A DNA stretch of 21,387 nucleotides from Muribaculaceae bacterium (GTDB taxonomy: Bacteria; Bacteroidota; Bacteroidia; Bacteroidales; Muribaculaceae), in the NCBI GenBank assembly GCA_022511505.1, contig JAFLTK010000231.1, forward strand, positions 1 to 21,387, given 5' to 3'. The notes under the pieces are model-generated. The model worked only from the letters and a program-made list of their open reading frames with translations, ran no database searches and was not told where the DNA came from. Position numbers and translations under genes: made by a program. Of this stretch, positions 7,077-15,908 are shown piece by piece. Position 1 is the first letter of the stretch, and each line of letters begins with the position of its first letter.

Positions 7077-8182
7077 AGGCCGGTGATTGGGGTGAAACAA
7101 CCGTTGTCAACACTCCACAACTTGAAATTGTCGTCGCCTATGCGCGAGACTATTTCGTCGAGATGCTTGCGGTTGGTGTCGGTAATAAAAATCTGGCCAA
7201 AATCGGTGGAGGCCACCTGCTCCATGATGTTCTCGACGCGCGAGGCATCGAGTTTGTCAAAGATGTCGTCGAGCAGCAACATCGGAGTCAATCCGGCGCT
7301 TTGGCGCAAGAATTCAAACTGGGCAAACTTGAGAGCGACGGTATAGGTTTTACACTGCCCCTGAGAGCCGGTTCGCTTGAGGGGCATGCCGTCAAGGGTC
7401 ATCTCGATGTCGTCGCGATGGGGGCCGACTGAGGTGTGGCGCAGAATGACGTCGCGCTGTCGCTCGCGGTCGAGTAGAGCCTGTAGCGACACCTGCTCGG
7501 TGGCCATGCGCGACATGTATATCAGCGCGGGCTGCTCGGCGGTCCCGGCGATAGCGGCATAATGGCGGGCAAAGATTGTCGAAAGTTGCTCAATCCATCG
7601 GCGGCGTGTGGCCGTGATGACCTCGGCCGCCATATCCATCCCGGCCTCAACGGCTTGATAGAGAATGCTGTCGGCGATGCCGTCACGAAGCATGCGATTG
7701 CGCTGCTCGAGACCGCGGTTGTAGCGAATCAGGGCGTCGAGATAGAGCGAATCGCCCTGGGAAATGACCATATCCATCCCGCGGCGACGGTCCTCGCCCG
7801 AACCGGTTATAAGGTCGGCATCCCGGGGCGCGACCATGACGAGCGGGAACAGGCCGATGTGGTTGCTCAGGCGGCCATACTCCTTGTCGCCGCGCTTGAG
7901 GGTCTTGCGCTTGCCGGCGTGCATCCCGAGGGTCAACTCCTCGCGAGCGTTGCCGCGCTGATAGACGCCTCGCGCCATCATGAAGTCCTCGCCCTGCTTG
8001 ACAAGCATCCGGTCGGGGACACCGGTGTAACTGCGGCAGAAACTGAGGGTATAAATCGCGTCAAGCAGGTTGCTTTTGCCCATGCCGTTGTTGCCCAGGA
8101 AACAATTGACCTTTGACGACATTTCGAGCGTCGCCTCGCCGATATTCTTGAAGTTGTGTAGTGTCAGTTTCTGTAGTTCCAT
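7073..8182 (-). CDS. recF: DNA replication and repair protein RecF
   Basis: A 369-residue SMC-like ATPase that acts with RecO and RecR to load RecA at single-strand gaps. Walker A is GNNGMGKSN (residues 30-38, K36), the LRHTSVGPHRDD block is at 248-258, the ABC-type signature TGSQGQ is at 271-276 and Walker B MLLLDDIFD is at 301-309. Length fits the family (about 360-370). I use the ATG at 8182 (MELQKLTLHNF); the longer frame to 8269 adds a non-family N-terminus that overlaps rodA. It follows rodA by 14 bases and overlaps the DUF721 gene by ATGA. Placement behind the rod-shape genes, not in a dnaA-dnaN-recF-gyrB cluster, fits Bacteroidetes-type gene order. Identification is firm. Confidence 0.95.
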   Translation of the reverse strand: MELQKLTLHNFKNIGEATLEMSSKVNCFLGNNGMGKSNLLDAIYTLSFCRSYTGVPDRMLVKQGEDFMMARGVYQRGNAREELTLGMHAGKRKTLKRGDKEYGRLSNHIGLFPLVMVAPRDADLITGSGEDRRRGMDMVISQGDSLYLDALIRYNRGLEQRNRMLRDGIADSILYQAVEAGMDMAAEVITATRRRWIEQLSTIFARHYAAIAGTAEQPALIYMSRMATEQVSLQALLDRERQRDVILRHTSVGPHRDDIEMTLDGMPLKRTGSQGQCKTYTVALKFAQFEFLRQSAGLTPMLLLDDIFDKLDASRVENIMEQVASTDFGQIFITDTNRKHLDEIVSRIGDDNFKLWSVDNGCFTPITGL

Positions 8183-8196
8183 TGTCAAAGGGGGGG

Positions 8197-9672
8197 TTAA
8201 ACGGGTAGAGCGTGGCGACGCGAGGCGTCGATGCGCAACAGTATGAACAGCAGGAACGTGAAGCCCCATAGCGACGAGCCGCCATAACTGAAGAACGGCA
8301 GCGGGATACCGATAACGGGGCAGAGGCCTATCACCATGCCTATGTTGATGGCGAGGTGGAAAATGAAGTAGGACGCCACACAGTAGGCATAGACGCGGCC
8401 AAAGGTCGTCGGCTGTCGCTCGGCAATCGCTATTATCCTCAGTATCAGTATCAAGAAGAGAATGAGAACGCCGGCGGCGCCGACAAAGCCCTCCTCCTCG
8501 CCGATTGTGCAGAATATAAAGTCGGTGTGTTGCTCGGGGACATATTTCAGTTTGGTCTGGGTACCGTTGAGGAAGCCCTTGCCGGTCAAGCCGCCTGAGC
8601 CGATGGCGATTTTTGACTGGTTGACGTTGTAACCGGCGCCGCGCAGGTCCTCCTTGATGCCGAGCGTCACGAGGATGCGCTCCTGCTGGTGGTGCTGGAG
8701 GATATTTTCAAACGTGTAGTTAATCGAGAACAGGAACGCCACGCTGACCCAGACGGCGGCAATCGTTACCACGACCTTGCGCCGGGCAAATCCGCGCATC
8801 GACATGAAGACCGCATAGACCGTTGCCACAAGCAGGCAGGTGAAGAAAAAGATATAGCCGGGAACTGTAAGGCCAAATAACGCGAAGATGGCGGCAATGA
8901 TGCCCGCGCCGGCAAAGCCGAGGAAAATATTTCGGCCGGTTTCATACTGCCGGCAGTAGACAACGAGCATGCAGACCATTATCATCATAATCATAATGAA
9001 AACGGCCGCCTGGCCCACCGGGATGCCAAGTATCATCCCCTCGGTATACTTGACCGCGACTACAAAGAACACCACGGCACAGACGGCGGCCATCAACACC
9101 AACCCGCTCATGCCCTCGCGGTAGAGCACGAAAAACAGCGACAGATAGGCCAGTGCCGAGCCGGTTTCTTTCTGGGCCAAAATCAACACGATAGGCAGGA
9201 AAATGATGGTCAGCACTTGGAGGTAGTTCTGGCGCGCATCGGGCCCCGTCAGCGAGAAATTGTAGCCGCTGAATATCTTGGCAAGCGCCAGCGCCGTCGT
9301 CACCTTGGCAAACTCGGCCGGTTGCAGACTCATCGGACCGAGGACGAGCCACGACCGCGAGCCCTTGATATCGGGCGCGATGAAAATCGTCACAAGCAGC
9401 AACAATAGCATCGCGATATACAACGGCCCGGCGTAAATCTCATAAAATCGGGCATCTATGAGCAACAAAATCAACCCGACGGCAAACGCCAGCCCTATCC
9501 AGCGAATCTGCTTTCCCGAGAACTCCGAGAAATCAAAAATGCTGGCGTGGTCAAAGTCATAACTCGCCGCATAGATGCTGATGGCGCCGGCCGTGACCAA
9601 TATCACGTAGAGAATGATGGTAAACCAGTCTACGTAACGGAAAACCGAGTTTGTGTTGTGCTGCTGTTCCAT
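8197..9672 (-). CDS. rodA: Rod-shape peptidoglycan glycosyltransferase RodA (SEDS family)
   Basis: A 491-residue polytopic inner-membrane enzyme that polymerises lipid II into glycan strands with PBP2. SEDS motifs are clear: GSRSWLVLGPMSLQPAEFAKV (104-124), AQKETGSALAYL (166-177), the block IAIGSGGLTGKGFLNGTQTKLKYVPEQHTDFIFCTIGEEEGFVGA (356-399) with the catalytic-type Asp D384, and GIPLPFFSYGGSS (455-467). I start at the ATG at 9672; the longer frame to 9960 adds a non-family, Arg-rich N-terminus lying inside mrdA. E. coli RodA is about 370 residues; here an extra stretch of roughly 100 residues with hydrophobic segments sits around residues 200-310. It lies 17 bases after mrdA, its partner. 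The alternative, FtsW, is unlikely given the mre-mrdA context. Confidence 0.95.
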   Translation of the reverse strand: MEQQHNTNSVFRYVDWFTIILYVILVTAGAISIYAASYDFDHASIFDFSEFSGKQIRWIGLAFAVGLILLLIDARFYEIYAGPLYIAMLLLLLVTIFIAPDIKGSRSWLVLGPMSLQPAEFAKVTTALALAKIFSGYNFSLTGPDARQNYLQVLTIIFLPIVLILAQKETGSALAYLSLFFVLYREGMSGLVLMAAVCAVVFFVVAVKYTEGMILGIPVGQAAVFIMIMMIMVCMLVVYCRQYETGRNIFLGFAGAGIIAAIFALFGLTVPGYIFFFTCLLVATVYAVFMSMRGFARRKVVVTIAAVWVSVAFLFSINYTFENILQHHQQERILVTLGIKEDLRGAGYNVNQSKIAIGSGGLTGKGFLNGTQTKLKYVPEQHTDFIFCTIGEEEGFVGAAGVLILFLILILRIIAIAERQPTTFGRVYAYCVASYFIFHLAINIGMVIGLCPVIGIPLPFFSYGGSSLWGFTFLLFILLRIDASRRHALPV

Positions 9673-9689
9673 TGCTAATGACTGATGTG

Positions 9690-11528
9690 TTAATATGTTC
9701 GTGCGGCCATCATCGAGTGCTCGATATGTTTGCGAGACGGCGAGATGGAGCCTTTGAGATATTTTTCGATAACGAGCGAGCCGATGGGCACGCCAAACGC
9801 GGCGCCGAAACCGGCATTCTCGACATAGACGGCCACGGCTATTTGCGGATTGTGATAGGGGGCAAAACCCATGAAGGCCGAGTGGTCGCGGCCGTGGGGG
9901 TTTTGGGCCGTACCGGTCTTGCCACACACCTCGATGTCGGGAAGATTGGCCGTTCGACACGTACCGCCGGTGACTGCCATTCTCATTCCCTCGGCAATCG
10001 ACTCATAGTATCGGCGGTCGACGGTTGGCTCACGCCGTGCGAGCAGTTGGGACGGCAGCGTGTCGTTTTCGATTTCTTTGACGACGTGGGGGGTAATGAA
10101 CCATCCGCGGTTGGCGATGGTGGCGCTGAGGTTACAAATCTGCAACGGCGTCGCCAAGATTTCGCCCTGGCCTATCGAGACCGAGATTATCGACTTGGCG
10201 CTCCAGCGGCCCTCGCCATAAACTTTGTCGTAGGTTTTGGAATTGGGTATAAATCCGCGGCTTTCGCCGGGGAGGTCGACACCGAGTTTGTAGCCATAGC
10301 CCATCGAGACAAGGTGGTTTTTCCACACTTCAAAGGCATTGGCGGCGTTGCCATACTTGCTGTGGCGGTCAATCATCGCCTTGAATCCCCAGCAGAAATA
10401 GGCGTTACACGACGTTTGCAGCGCCGGTTTTAGCGCAATCGGCGCCGCGTGGCCGTGACAACCGACCCTGAGGCCGCCCGAGATGAACCCTCGGCTACAG
10501 GGGAACATTGTCCCGGTGGTGATAATACCCTCTTGCTGGAGAATGAGGCCCTGAGTGGGCTTGAACGTCGAGCCGGGCGGATAGGAACCCATCAGCGCGC
10601 GGTCAAAGAGCGGCAGATTGCGGTCGTTGCGCAGCTCGGCATAGTTGGCGCTACGCTGGCGACCGACGAGCAACGACGGGTTGTAGGTTGGCGACGACAC
10701 CATGCAAAGTATTTCGCCCGTAGCCGGCTCGATGGCCACGATGGCGCCCTTTTTGCCGACCATCAGCGACTCGGCATACTGTTGCAACTCGATGTTGAGG
10801 GCCAGTTTGATATTTTTGCCCGAGATAGCGGCGCGGTCATGGGCGCCGTCCTCATATTTGCCCTGAATCTGGCCGCGAGCGTCGCGAATCAGTATCTCAA
10901 AACCTTTCTCGCCGCGCAGGTACTTCTCGTAGGAGCGCTCCACGCCCAGGTCGCCGGTATAGTCGCCCGACGTGTAATAGGGGTCGCGCTCGATGTCGGC
11001 CGGCGACACCTCGCGGATGTTGCCAAGCACGTTGGCGGCGCAGTTGTAGTTGTATTGGCGCAGGATGCGTTTCTGCACAAACAATCCCGGGTAGCGATAG
11101 AGCCGCTCGCAGAGGCGCCCGTAGTCCTCGGCCGAAAGGTGGGTCAGCAACACCTGTGGCGTATATGACGAGTAACCGGGATTGAGGCGACGGTCTTTCA
11201 TGTCGGTCAGACGCTTGCGCAACTGCTCGACGGTGATGTTGACCGACCGACAGAAATCGAGCGTGTCAAATTCCTGAACGTCGCGCGGTATCATCATCAC
11301 GTCGTAGGCCGGCTGGTTGTAGACAACCAGACGACCGTCGCGGTCATAGATAATGCCGCGAGAGGGGTAGATGGCTTTGCGCAGGAAGGCGTTGGAATCG
11401 GCATACTCCTTGTATTTGGAGTCCATCGCCTGCAGGTCGAGAAGTTTAAATATATAAATGACGGCTATAACAACAATAAAGCCGCCTATCACATATTTTC
11501 GTTTCTCTAAGTTATAGTCTTTTCTCAT
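9690..11528 (-). CDS. mrdA: Penicillin-binding protein 2 (elongation transpeptidase)
   Basis: A 612-residue class B penicillin-binding protein that crosslinks new peptidoglycan during elongation, working with RodA and MreBCD. One N-terminal membrane anchor (about 12-30) is followed by the dimerisation/pedestal region with YPSRGIIYDRDGRLV (54-68). The transpeptidase domain starts near 240. It contains the catalytic SxxK motif S320-T-F-K323 within GSYPPGSTFKP, the SxN motif S373-C-N375, and the KTG motif K537-T-G539 in VCGKTGTAQNPHG. All catalytic residues are present, so it should be active and a beta-lactam target. It follows mreD by 35 bases and precedes rodA by 17. PBP3/FtsI is unlikely because the operon partners are the elongasome genes. 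Confidence 0.95.
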   Translation of the reverse strand: MRKDYNLEKRKYVIGGFIVVIAVIYIFKLLDLQAMDSKYKEYADSNAFLRKAIYPSRGIIYDRDGRLVVYNQPAYDVMMIPRDVQEFDTLDFCRSVNITVEQLRKRLTDMKDRRLNPGYSSYTPQVLLTHLSAEDYGRLCERLYRYPGLFVQKRILRQYNYNCAANVLGNIREVSPADIERDPYYTSGDYTGDLGVERSYEKYLRGEKGFEILIRDARGQIQGKYEDGAHDRAAISGKNIKLALNIELQQYAESLMVGKKGAIVAIEPATGEILCMVSSPTYNPSLLVGRQRSANYAELRNDRNLPLFDRALMGSYPPGSTFKPTQGLILQQEGIITTGTMFPCSRGFISGGLRVGCHGHAAPIALKPALQTSCNAYFCWGFKAMIDRHSKYGNAANAFEVWKNHLVSMGYGYKLGVDLPGESRGFIPNSKTYDKVYGEGRWSAKSIISVSIGQGEILATPLQICNLSATIANRGWFITPHVVKEIENDTLPSQLLARREPTVDRRYYESIAEGMRMAVTGGTCRTANLPDIEVCGKTGTAQNPHGRDHSAFMGFAPYHNPQIAVAVYVENAGFGAAFGVPIGSLVIEKYLKGSISPSRKHIEHSMMAARTY

Positions 11529-11563
11529 TGGTGGTAGCCGAGGTGGAGGGGGTTGGAGAGATG

Positions 11564-12085
11564 TTATTTTTTGCGGCTAAAGCGCTTGCTGACAAGGGCA
11601 TCGATGCCGAGCATGAGCACCCACGACAGCAGCGTGCTTGCCACAATTCTTGAAATCAACTGAACCGGGTTGAAAAACGAGAATGCCTCGATGATGAAAA
11701 TCAGGCAACAGTAGAGCAACGTCATGGTCAGCAGATATTTAGCGTAGGTTTCGGTGCCGAGCGAGTGCATCGACGGCTCCAGGGGGCTGGCGTCGTCCTC
11801 GGGGGGCAGGTATAGCCTCAACACCGGGCGGCGCAACATCGCCAAGACGGTCCCGGCGAGCGCGTTCATCCCGTAGGTATCTGAGAAAATGTCTATTAAC
11901 AGCCCAAGGAAAAAACCTATCGTCAGAACCCAATTAACGTTCAACCCAATCGGCAGCCGCATTAAGACATAGATAAACACAAATGGCATAGCGACATTGA
12001 ACAGGCAGATGTGGTTGAACACAATCGCCTGGGCAATGACGATAACGAGCGTCAGGATGATGAAGTGCAGTGTCGTTCGAGCCAT
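11564..12085 (-). CDS. mreD: Rod shape-determining membrane protein MreD
   Basis: A 173-residue inner-membrane protein with about five hydrophobic segments, for instance LHFIILTLVIVIAQAIVFNHI, FVFIYVLMRLPIGLN, WVLTIGFFLGLLIDIF and YLLTMTLLYCCLIFIIEAF. It shows the MreD feature GFFLGLLIDIFSDTYGMNALAGT (about residues 57-79). MreD links MreB/MreC to the peptidoglycan synthases RodA and PBP2. The family is poorly conserved and the call rests on the GLLxDxxs...GxnalagT motif, topology and position between mreC (70-base gap) and mrdA (35-base gap). The C-terminus is basic (KRFSRKK), consistent with a cytoplasmic end. Confidence 0.9.
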   Translation of the reverse strand: MARTTLHFIILTLVIVIAQAIVFNHICLFNVAMPFVFIYVLMRLPIGLNVNWVLTIGFFLGLLIDIFSDTYGMNALAGTVLAMLRRPVLRLYLPPEDDASPLEPSMHSLGTETYAKYLLTMTLLYCCLIFIIEAFSFFNPVQLISRIVASTLLSWVLMLGIDALVSKRFSRKK

Positions 12086-12155
12086 TTTCGCTTAACTATT
12101 GTTGTCTATTAGGTTGTATTTTAAAGGGTTAGTAATTTACAAAGGGTGAGGGGCG

Positions 12156-13004
12156 TCAGTCCTCGCCGTCGGGGTCTTTCTCGACGACTTTCAACTCGGC
12201 GGCGAGACCGTCGTCGATAACGCGAACCATCGAGAGGGTCGAGAAGTCAGTGAACAACTCGACGCGCAGGGCAAAGAAATTGGCGTCGGCGTCGGCATCG
12301 ATACCTATGACGCGGCCCACGGGCAAGTCGGCGGGGAATACCGAGGAGTATCCGCTGGTGACAATCGTGTCGCCCTTTTCAAAGGTAGCGTGGCGCGGCA
12401 GCTCCTCGAGGCGTGCCGTGTGGGGGTCCTTGCCGTCCCAAACGAGCGACCCTACATGCTCGCTTTTCTTGACCTTACACGAAAGGCGCAGGTTGGGGTT
12501 GAGCAGCGAGATGACTCGCGCCGTGTGGGGACCGACAACGTTGACGATACCTACGATACCGTTCTGGTCAACGACTCCCATCTCGGGTCTGATGCCGTCG
12601 CGCTCACCCTTCATGATGGTAATGTAGTTGTGGGGACGGTTGATGCTGTTGTTGATGACGCGGGCAATGATGAACCGGTAGCGGAATAGGGCCGAGTCGA
12701 CGCTCATAGTGTCGCGCATCAGCATCTCGTCGCGGCGAGCAATCGCATCGCGCAACGACAGTACCTCCATCTCGAGTTCGGCATTGCGGCGCTGGAGGTC
12801 GTCGTTGATGTCGCGCAAGGCAAAATAAGAGGTAACGTTGTTGGCAACGCCATAGACCGTCGAGGCTACGTTGCCGGCCGACGTCAGGTAGACATAGTGC
12901 TGATAGGGATTGGTGTTGAACAGCATGACGCAGCTCAACACGACATATAACCCAAACAGCAACCACGCGCTGTAGCGTAACAGAAAATAAAGCAGATTGC
13001 GCAT
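12156..13004 (-). CDS. mreC: Rod shape-determining protein MreC
   Basis: A 282-residue bitopic protein: one membrane segment (about 11-30), then a periplasmic coiled coil (about 63-95, DINDDLQRRNAELEMEVLSLRDAI) and the MreC double beta-barrel (about 110-270). The barrel has the family segments IIARVINNS, YITIMKGERDGIRPEMGVV, GIVGIVNVVGPHTARVISLLNPN and DTIVTSGYSSVFPADLPVGRVI. It scaffolds the elongasome by contacting MreB, MreD and PBP2. The last 15 or so residues are acidic (VVEKDPDGED), beyond the usual fold. It follows mreB by 44 bases in the purH-mre cluster. Identification is firm from the motifs and context. Confidence 0.94.
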   Translation of the reverse strand: MRNLLYFLLRYSAWLLFGLYVVLSCVMLFNTNPYQHYVYLTSAGNVASTVYGVANNVTSYFALRDINDDLQRRNAELEMEVLSLRDAIARRDEMLMRDTMSVDSALFRYRFIIARVINNSINRPHNYITIMKGERDGIRPEMGVVDQNGIVGIVNVVGPHTARVISLLNPNLRLSCKVKKSEHVGSLVWDGKDPHTARLEELPRHATFEKGDTIVTSGYSSVFPADLPVGRVIGIDADADANFFALRVELFTDFSTLSMVRVIDDGLAAELKVVEKDPDGED

Positions 13005-13048
13005 CTGTCTCTACCGTCGGTCCCGGCGCGGCCGGGAACCTCGACACA

Positions 13049-14086
13049 TTATTTAATAAGGAACGACGAAAATTTGTCAATGTTCTTCAACGCGACGCCT
13101 GTACCCATAGCCACGGCGAGCAACGGGTCTTCGGCGGTCTTGAACTGGATGCCGATTTTGTCGGTCATGCGCTTGTCGAGACCGCGGAGCAATGCGCCGC
13201 CGCCGGCAAGCCATACGCCATTTTTGACGATGTCGGCATAGAGTTCGGGAGGAGTGTTCTCAAGCGCGCTCAAGACGGCCGTTTCAATCTTCTGGATTGA
13301 TTTCTCGATAGCGTGGGAGATTTCCTGATAGGAAACGGGCACCTCCATCGGCAGGGCGGTCATCTTGTTGGGACCGTGGACAATAAAGTCGGCCGGGGGA
13401 TTCTCGAGTTCGGTCAACGCCGAGCCGACGTTGATTTTGATTAACTCGGCGGTGCGCTCGCCAACTTTGATATTGTGGACGCGGCTCATGTGGTCCATGA
13501 TGTCGTCGGTAAAGTCGTCGCCGGCAGTCTGGATAGACTTGTTGGAAACGATACCGCCAAGCGAGATAACGGCAATCTCGGTTGTACCGCCGCCTATGTC
13601 GACAATCATGTTGCCCTCGGGGGCTACAACGTCGATACCGATACCAAGAGCGGCGGCCATCGGCTCATAAATCATGTAGACGTCACGGCCGCCGGCGTTG
13701 GCCGACGAGTCGCGAACGGCGCGAATCTCGACCTCGGTCGAGCCCGAGGGGATGCCTACTACCATCTTCATGTGGGGCTGGCTGAACCACTTGCTTTTGG
13801 CGCTCGCTTTCTTGATAAGGCCGCGAATCATCATCTCGGCGGCGTTGAAGTCGGCGATGACACCTTTGCGCAGGGGGCGGATGGTCTCGATGCCCGGGTT
13901 CACTTTACCGACCATCTTCTGGGCTTCGCGGCCCACGGCGAGTTCACGACCCGTCTTGGTGTCGCGAGCAATAATCGACGGCTCGTCGATGACTATCTTG
14001 TCGTTGTGGATTATGATAGTATTGGCGGTGCCAAGGTCAATAGCAATTTCCTTGCTGAGAGAGAAGAGTCCTGAGAAAAATCCCAT
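13049..14086 (-). CDS. mreB: Rod shape-determining protein MreB (bacterial actin)
   Basis: A 345-residue actin-fold ATPase that forms membrane-associated filaments and directs lateral wall synthesis. Visible motifs are phosphate-1 IDLGTANTII (16-25), IPSGSTEVEIRAV (112-124), EPMAAALGIGIDV (141-153), phosphate-2 MIVDIGGGTTEIAVIS (160-175) and the adenosine motif LAGGGALLRGLD (293-304). The N-terminal MGFFSGLFSLSKE is a plausible amphipathic membrane-binding helix. Length and all nucleotide-binding motifs fit an active MreB. It lies 48 bases downstream of purH and starts the mreBCD-mrdA-rodA block, so it predicts a rod-shaped or rod-capable cell. Confidence 0.97.
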   Translation of the reverse strand: MGFFSGLFSLSKEIAIDLGTANTIIIHNDKIVIDEPSIIARDTKTGRELAVGREAQKMVGKVNPGIETIRPLRKGVIADFNAAEMMIRGLIKKASAKSKWFSQPHMKMVVGIPSGSTEVEIRAVRDSSANAGGRDVYMIYEPMAAALGIGIDVVAPEGNMIVDIGGGTTEIAVISLGGIVSNKSIQTAGDDFTDDIMDHMSRVHNIKVGERTAELIKINVGSALTELENPPADFIVHGPNKMTALPMEVPVSYQEISHAIEKSIQKIETAVLSALENTPPELYADIVKNGVWLAGGGALLRGLDKRMTDKIGIQFKTAEDPLLAVAMGTGVALKNIDKFSSFLIK

Positions 14087-14134
14087 AACGATTTGTGATT
14101 TAATTGATTGGGGGATTGATTATAGAGAGGTTGT

Positions 14135-15679
14135 TTAGTGCTTGAAGTGGCGATAGCCGGTTGTAACCATTGCTATCGAGTGGGCGTTACAATAGTCAAT
14201 CGACTCTTGGTCGCGGATAGAGCCTCCGGGCTGGATGACGGCCTCGATGCCGGCGTTACCAGCAATTTCAACACAGTCGGCAAAGGGGAAGAAGGCGTCA
14301 GATGCCATGACGGCGCCCTTGAGGTCGTGGCCAAAAGCGCGAGCCTTCTCGATGGCTTGCTTGAGGGCGTCGACACGCGAGGTCTGCCCCACTCCACTGG
14401 CCAGCAGCATGCCGTCGCGCGAGAGAACGATAGCGTTTGACTTGGAGTGCTTGACAATCTTGTTGGCAAACAGCAGGTCGGCAACCTGAGCGTCAGTGAC
14501 CTCGCGAGTGGTGACGGTCTTGAGGTCCTCGGGGGTCTCTACCTTGAGGTCGGCGTCCTGAACGAGGGCGCCGTTGAGGATTGAGCGGAAGCGACGGTCG
14601 GGAAGGACGACGGCGGTGTTGCGCTCCAGAATGATGCGGTTCTTCTTGTGGCGGAGGATTTCGAGCGCGCCCTCGGTGTAGGCGGGAGCGATGATGACCT
14701 CAAAGAAGATTTTGTCGATAGCCTCGGCAGCTGTCTCGTCGATGGTATCGTTGGCAATCAGCACACCTCCAAAGGCGCTGACGGGGTCGCCGGCAAGCGC
14801 GGCCTCCCACGCCTCGGCAATCGACGGGCGTGTTGCCAGACCGCAAGCGTTGTTGTGCTTGAGAACAGCCATAGTCGGACCGCAACCGTTGAACTCGTCG
14901 ATGAGAGCCACGGCAGCGTCGATGTCGAGGAGATTGTTGTAGGAAATCTCCTTGCCGTGGAGTTGGCTGAACATGGCGTCAAAGTCACCGAAGAATGTGC
15001 CTTTCTGGTGGGGATTCTCGCCATAGCGCAACGCCTTGGGGGTATCGATGGCCACGCGCAGAGCCGTCGGGGTAGCGTTTTCGCCGGTTGTGTCAAAATA
15101 GTTGAAAATGGCGCTGTCATAGCCCGACGATACCATGAAGGCGTCACGGGCAAAGGCGCGACGCTCGGCAAGAGTGGTCTGCGCGCCGCGTGCCTCGAGG
15201 ATTTCCTGAAGGGGCTTGTATTGTGCCTTGGAGGCGACAATGACAACGTCGTTATAGTTCTTGGCGGCGCCACGAATGAGCGAAATGCCGCCTATGTCGA
15301 TTTTCTCGATAATATCGGCCTCAGATGCGCCCGAGGCAACTGTCTCGCTGAACGGATAAAGGTCAACGATAACAAGGTCAATTGAAGGAATCTCAAACTG
15401 CTCCACTTGAGCGCGGTCATCGGCATTGTCACGGCGATTGAGAATGCCGCCAAACACCTTGGGGTGCAACGTCTTCACTCGACCGCCAAGAATCGAGGGA
15501 TAACCGGTCAAATCCTCGACGCGGTCACATTTATACCCTAATGAAGTGATGAAATCGTGTGTCCCACCGGTCGACAAGAACTTGACACCTTGATTGTTAA
15601 GCAATTCGAGGATTGAATCAAGTCCATCCTTGTGGTAAACTGATATAAGCGCTGTAGTGATTGGTTTGATTTCCGACAT
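14135..15679 (-). CDS. purH: Bifunctional AICAR transformylase / IMP cyclohydrolase PurH
   Basis: A 514-residue cytosolic enzyme for the last two steps of de novo IMP synthesis. The N-terminal cyclohydrolase (MGS-fold) domain spans about 1-145, with ALISVYHKDGL, FLSTGGTHDFI, GYPSILGGRVKTLHPKVFGGIL and DLVIVDLYPF. The C-terminal AICAR transformylase domain spans about 200-514, with RYGENPHQKG, YNNLLDIDAA, the catalytic pair K274-H275 in VLKHNNACG, and GDPVSAFGGV. Length is typical (about 510-530). It is the first gene of the minus-strand cluster; a TAnnTTTG element (15714-15721) and two palindromes lie upstream. Co-transcription with mreBCD, mrdA and rodA is likely from spacing and is a common Bacteroidetes arrangement. 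Confidence 0.97.
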   Translation of the reverse strand: MSEIKPITTALISVYHKDGLDSILELLNNQGVKFLSTGGTHDFITSLGYKCDRVEDLTGYPSILGGRVKTLHPKVFGGILNRRDNADDRAQVEQFEIPSIDLVIVDLYPFSETVASGASEADIIEKIDIGGISLIRGAAKNYNDVVIVASKAQYKPLQEILEARGAQTTLAERRAFARDAFMVSSGYDSAIFNYFDTTGENATPTALRVAIDTPKALRYGENPHQKGTFFGDFDAMFSQLHGKEISYNNLLDIDAAVALIDEFNGCGPTMAVLKHNNACGLATRPSIAEAWEAALAGDPVSAFGGVLIANDTIDETAAEAIDKIFFEVIIAPAYTEGALEILRHKKNRIILERNTAVVLPDRRFRSILNGALVQDADLKVETPEDLKTVTTREVTDAQVADLLFANKIVKHSKSNAIVLSRDGMLLASGVGQTSRVDALKQAIEKARAFGHDLKGAVMASDAFFPFADCVEIAGNAGIEAVIQPGGSIRDQESIDYCNAHSIAMVTTGYRHFKH

Positions 15680-15713
15680 AACTGGTCTGCTATATAATAG
15701 TGTTTTGAGAGTG

Positions 15714-15721
15714 CAAAATTA
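15714..15721 (-). promoter_or_regulatory. Putative -7 element of the purH promoter
   Basis: On the minus strand this reads TAATTTTG, an exact TAnnTTTG match, about 35 bases upstream of the purH ATG. A TTTTG lies upstream (15738-15742), but its 16-base spacing is shorter than the usual 19-21, so the -33 element is uncertain. Confidence 0.5.
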
Positions 15722-15857
15722 CTAAAAAAAGCGGGAGCAAAACTAATTTACCACAATAAATATGATAAAAAATATTAACAGCACTCAAACAGTCCTCTAT
15801 CGCCGTTAAATCCTCAGCCCTAAACCAACCTCTCTAAGGCAGAGTCTTACTCCGCTA

Positions 15858-15881
15858 ATTCATCAGTTATGACTAACGAGA
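15858..15881. promoter_or_regulatory. Degenerate copy of the 24-bp palindrome
   Basis: ATTCATCAGTTA (15858-15869) followed by TGACTAACGAGA. Aligned with the perfect palindrome at 15909-15932, most positions agree, including the central CAGT-ATGACT. Its centre lies 51 bp from the other centre, close to five helical turns. Confidence 0.6.
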
Positions 15882-15908
15882 TTGATACCGCAATTTCGTA
15901 GCCATTAT

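Noticed and set aside
8183..8269. N-terminal extension of recF
   Set aside because: The family begins with MELQKLTLHNF at 8182; the extra residues overlap the end of rodA and have no family match.
9673..9960. N-terminal extension of rodA
   Set aside because: Arg-rich, unrelated to SEDS proteins and lying within mrdA; the ATG at 9672 gives a proper RodA start.
9651..10433. 260-codon plus-strand open frame opposite mrdA
   Set aside because: Fully antisense to mrdA with intact catalytic motifs; composition is typical of a shadow frame. The same holds for 6246-6869, 7562-8116, 10449-11168, 13475-14074 and 14648-15385.
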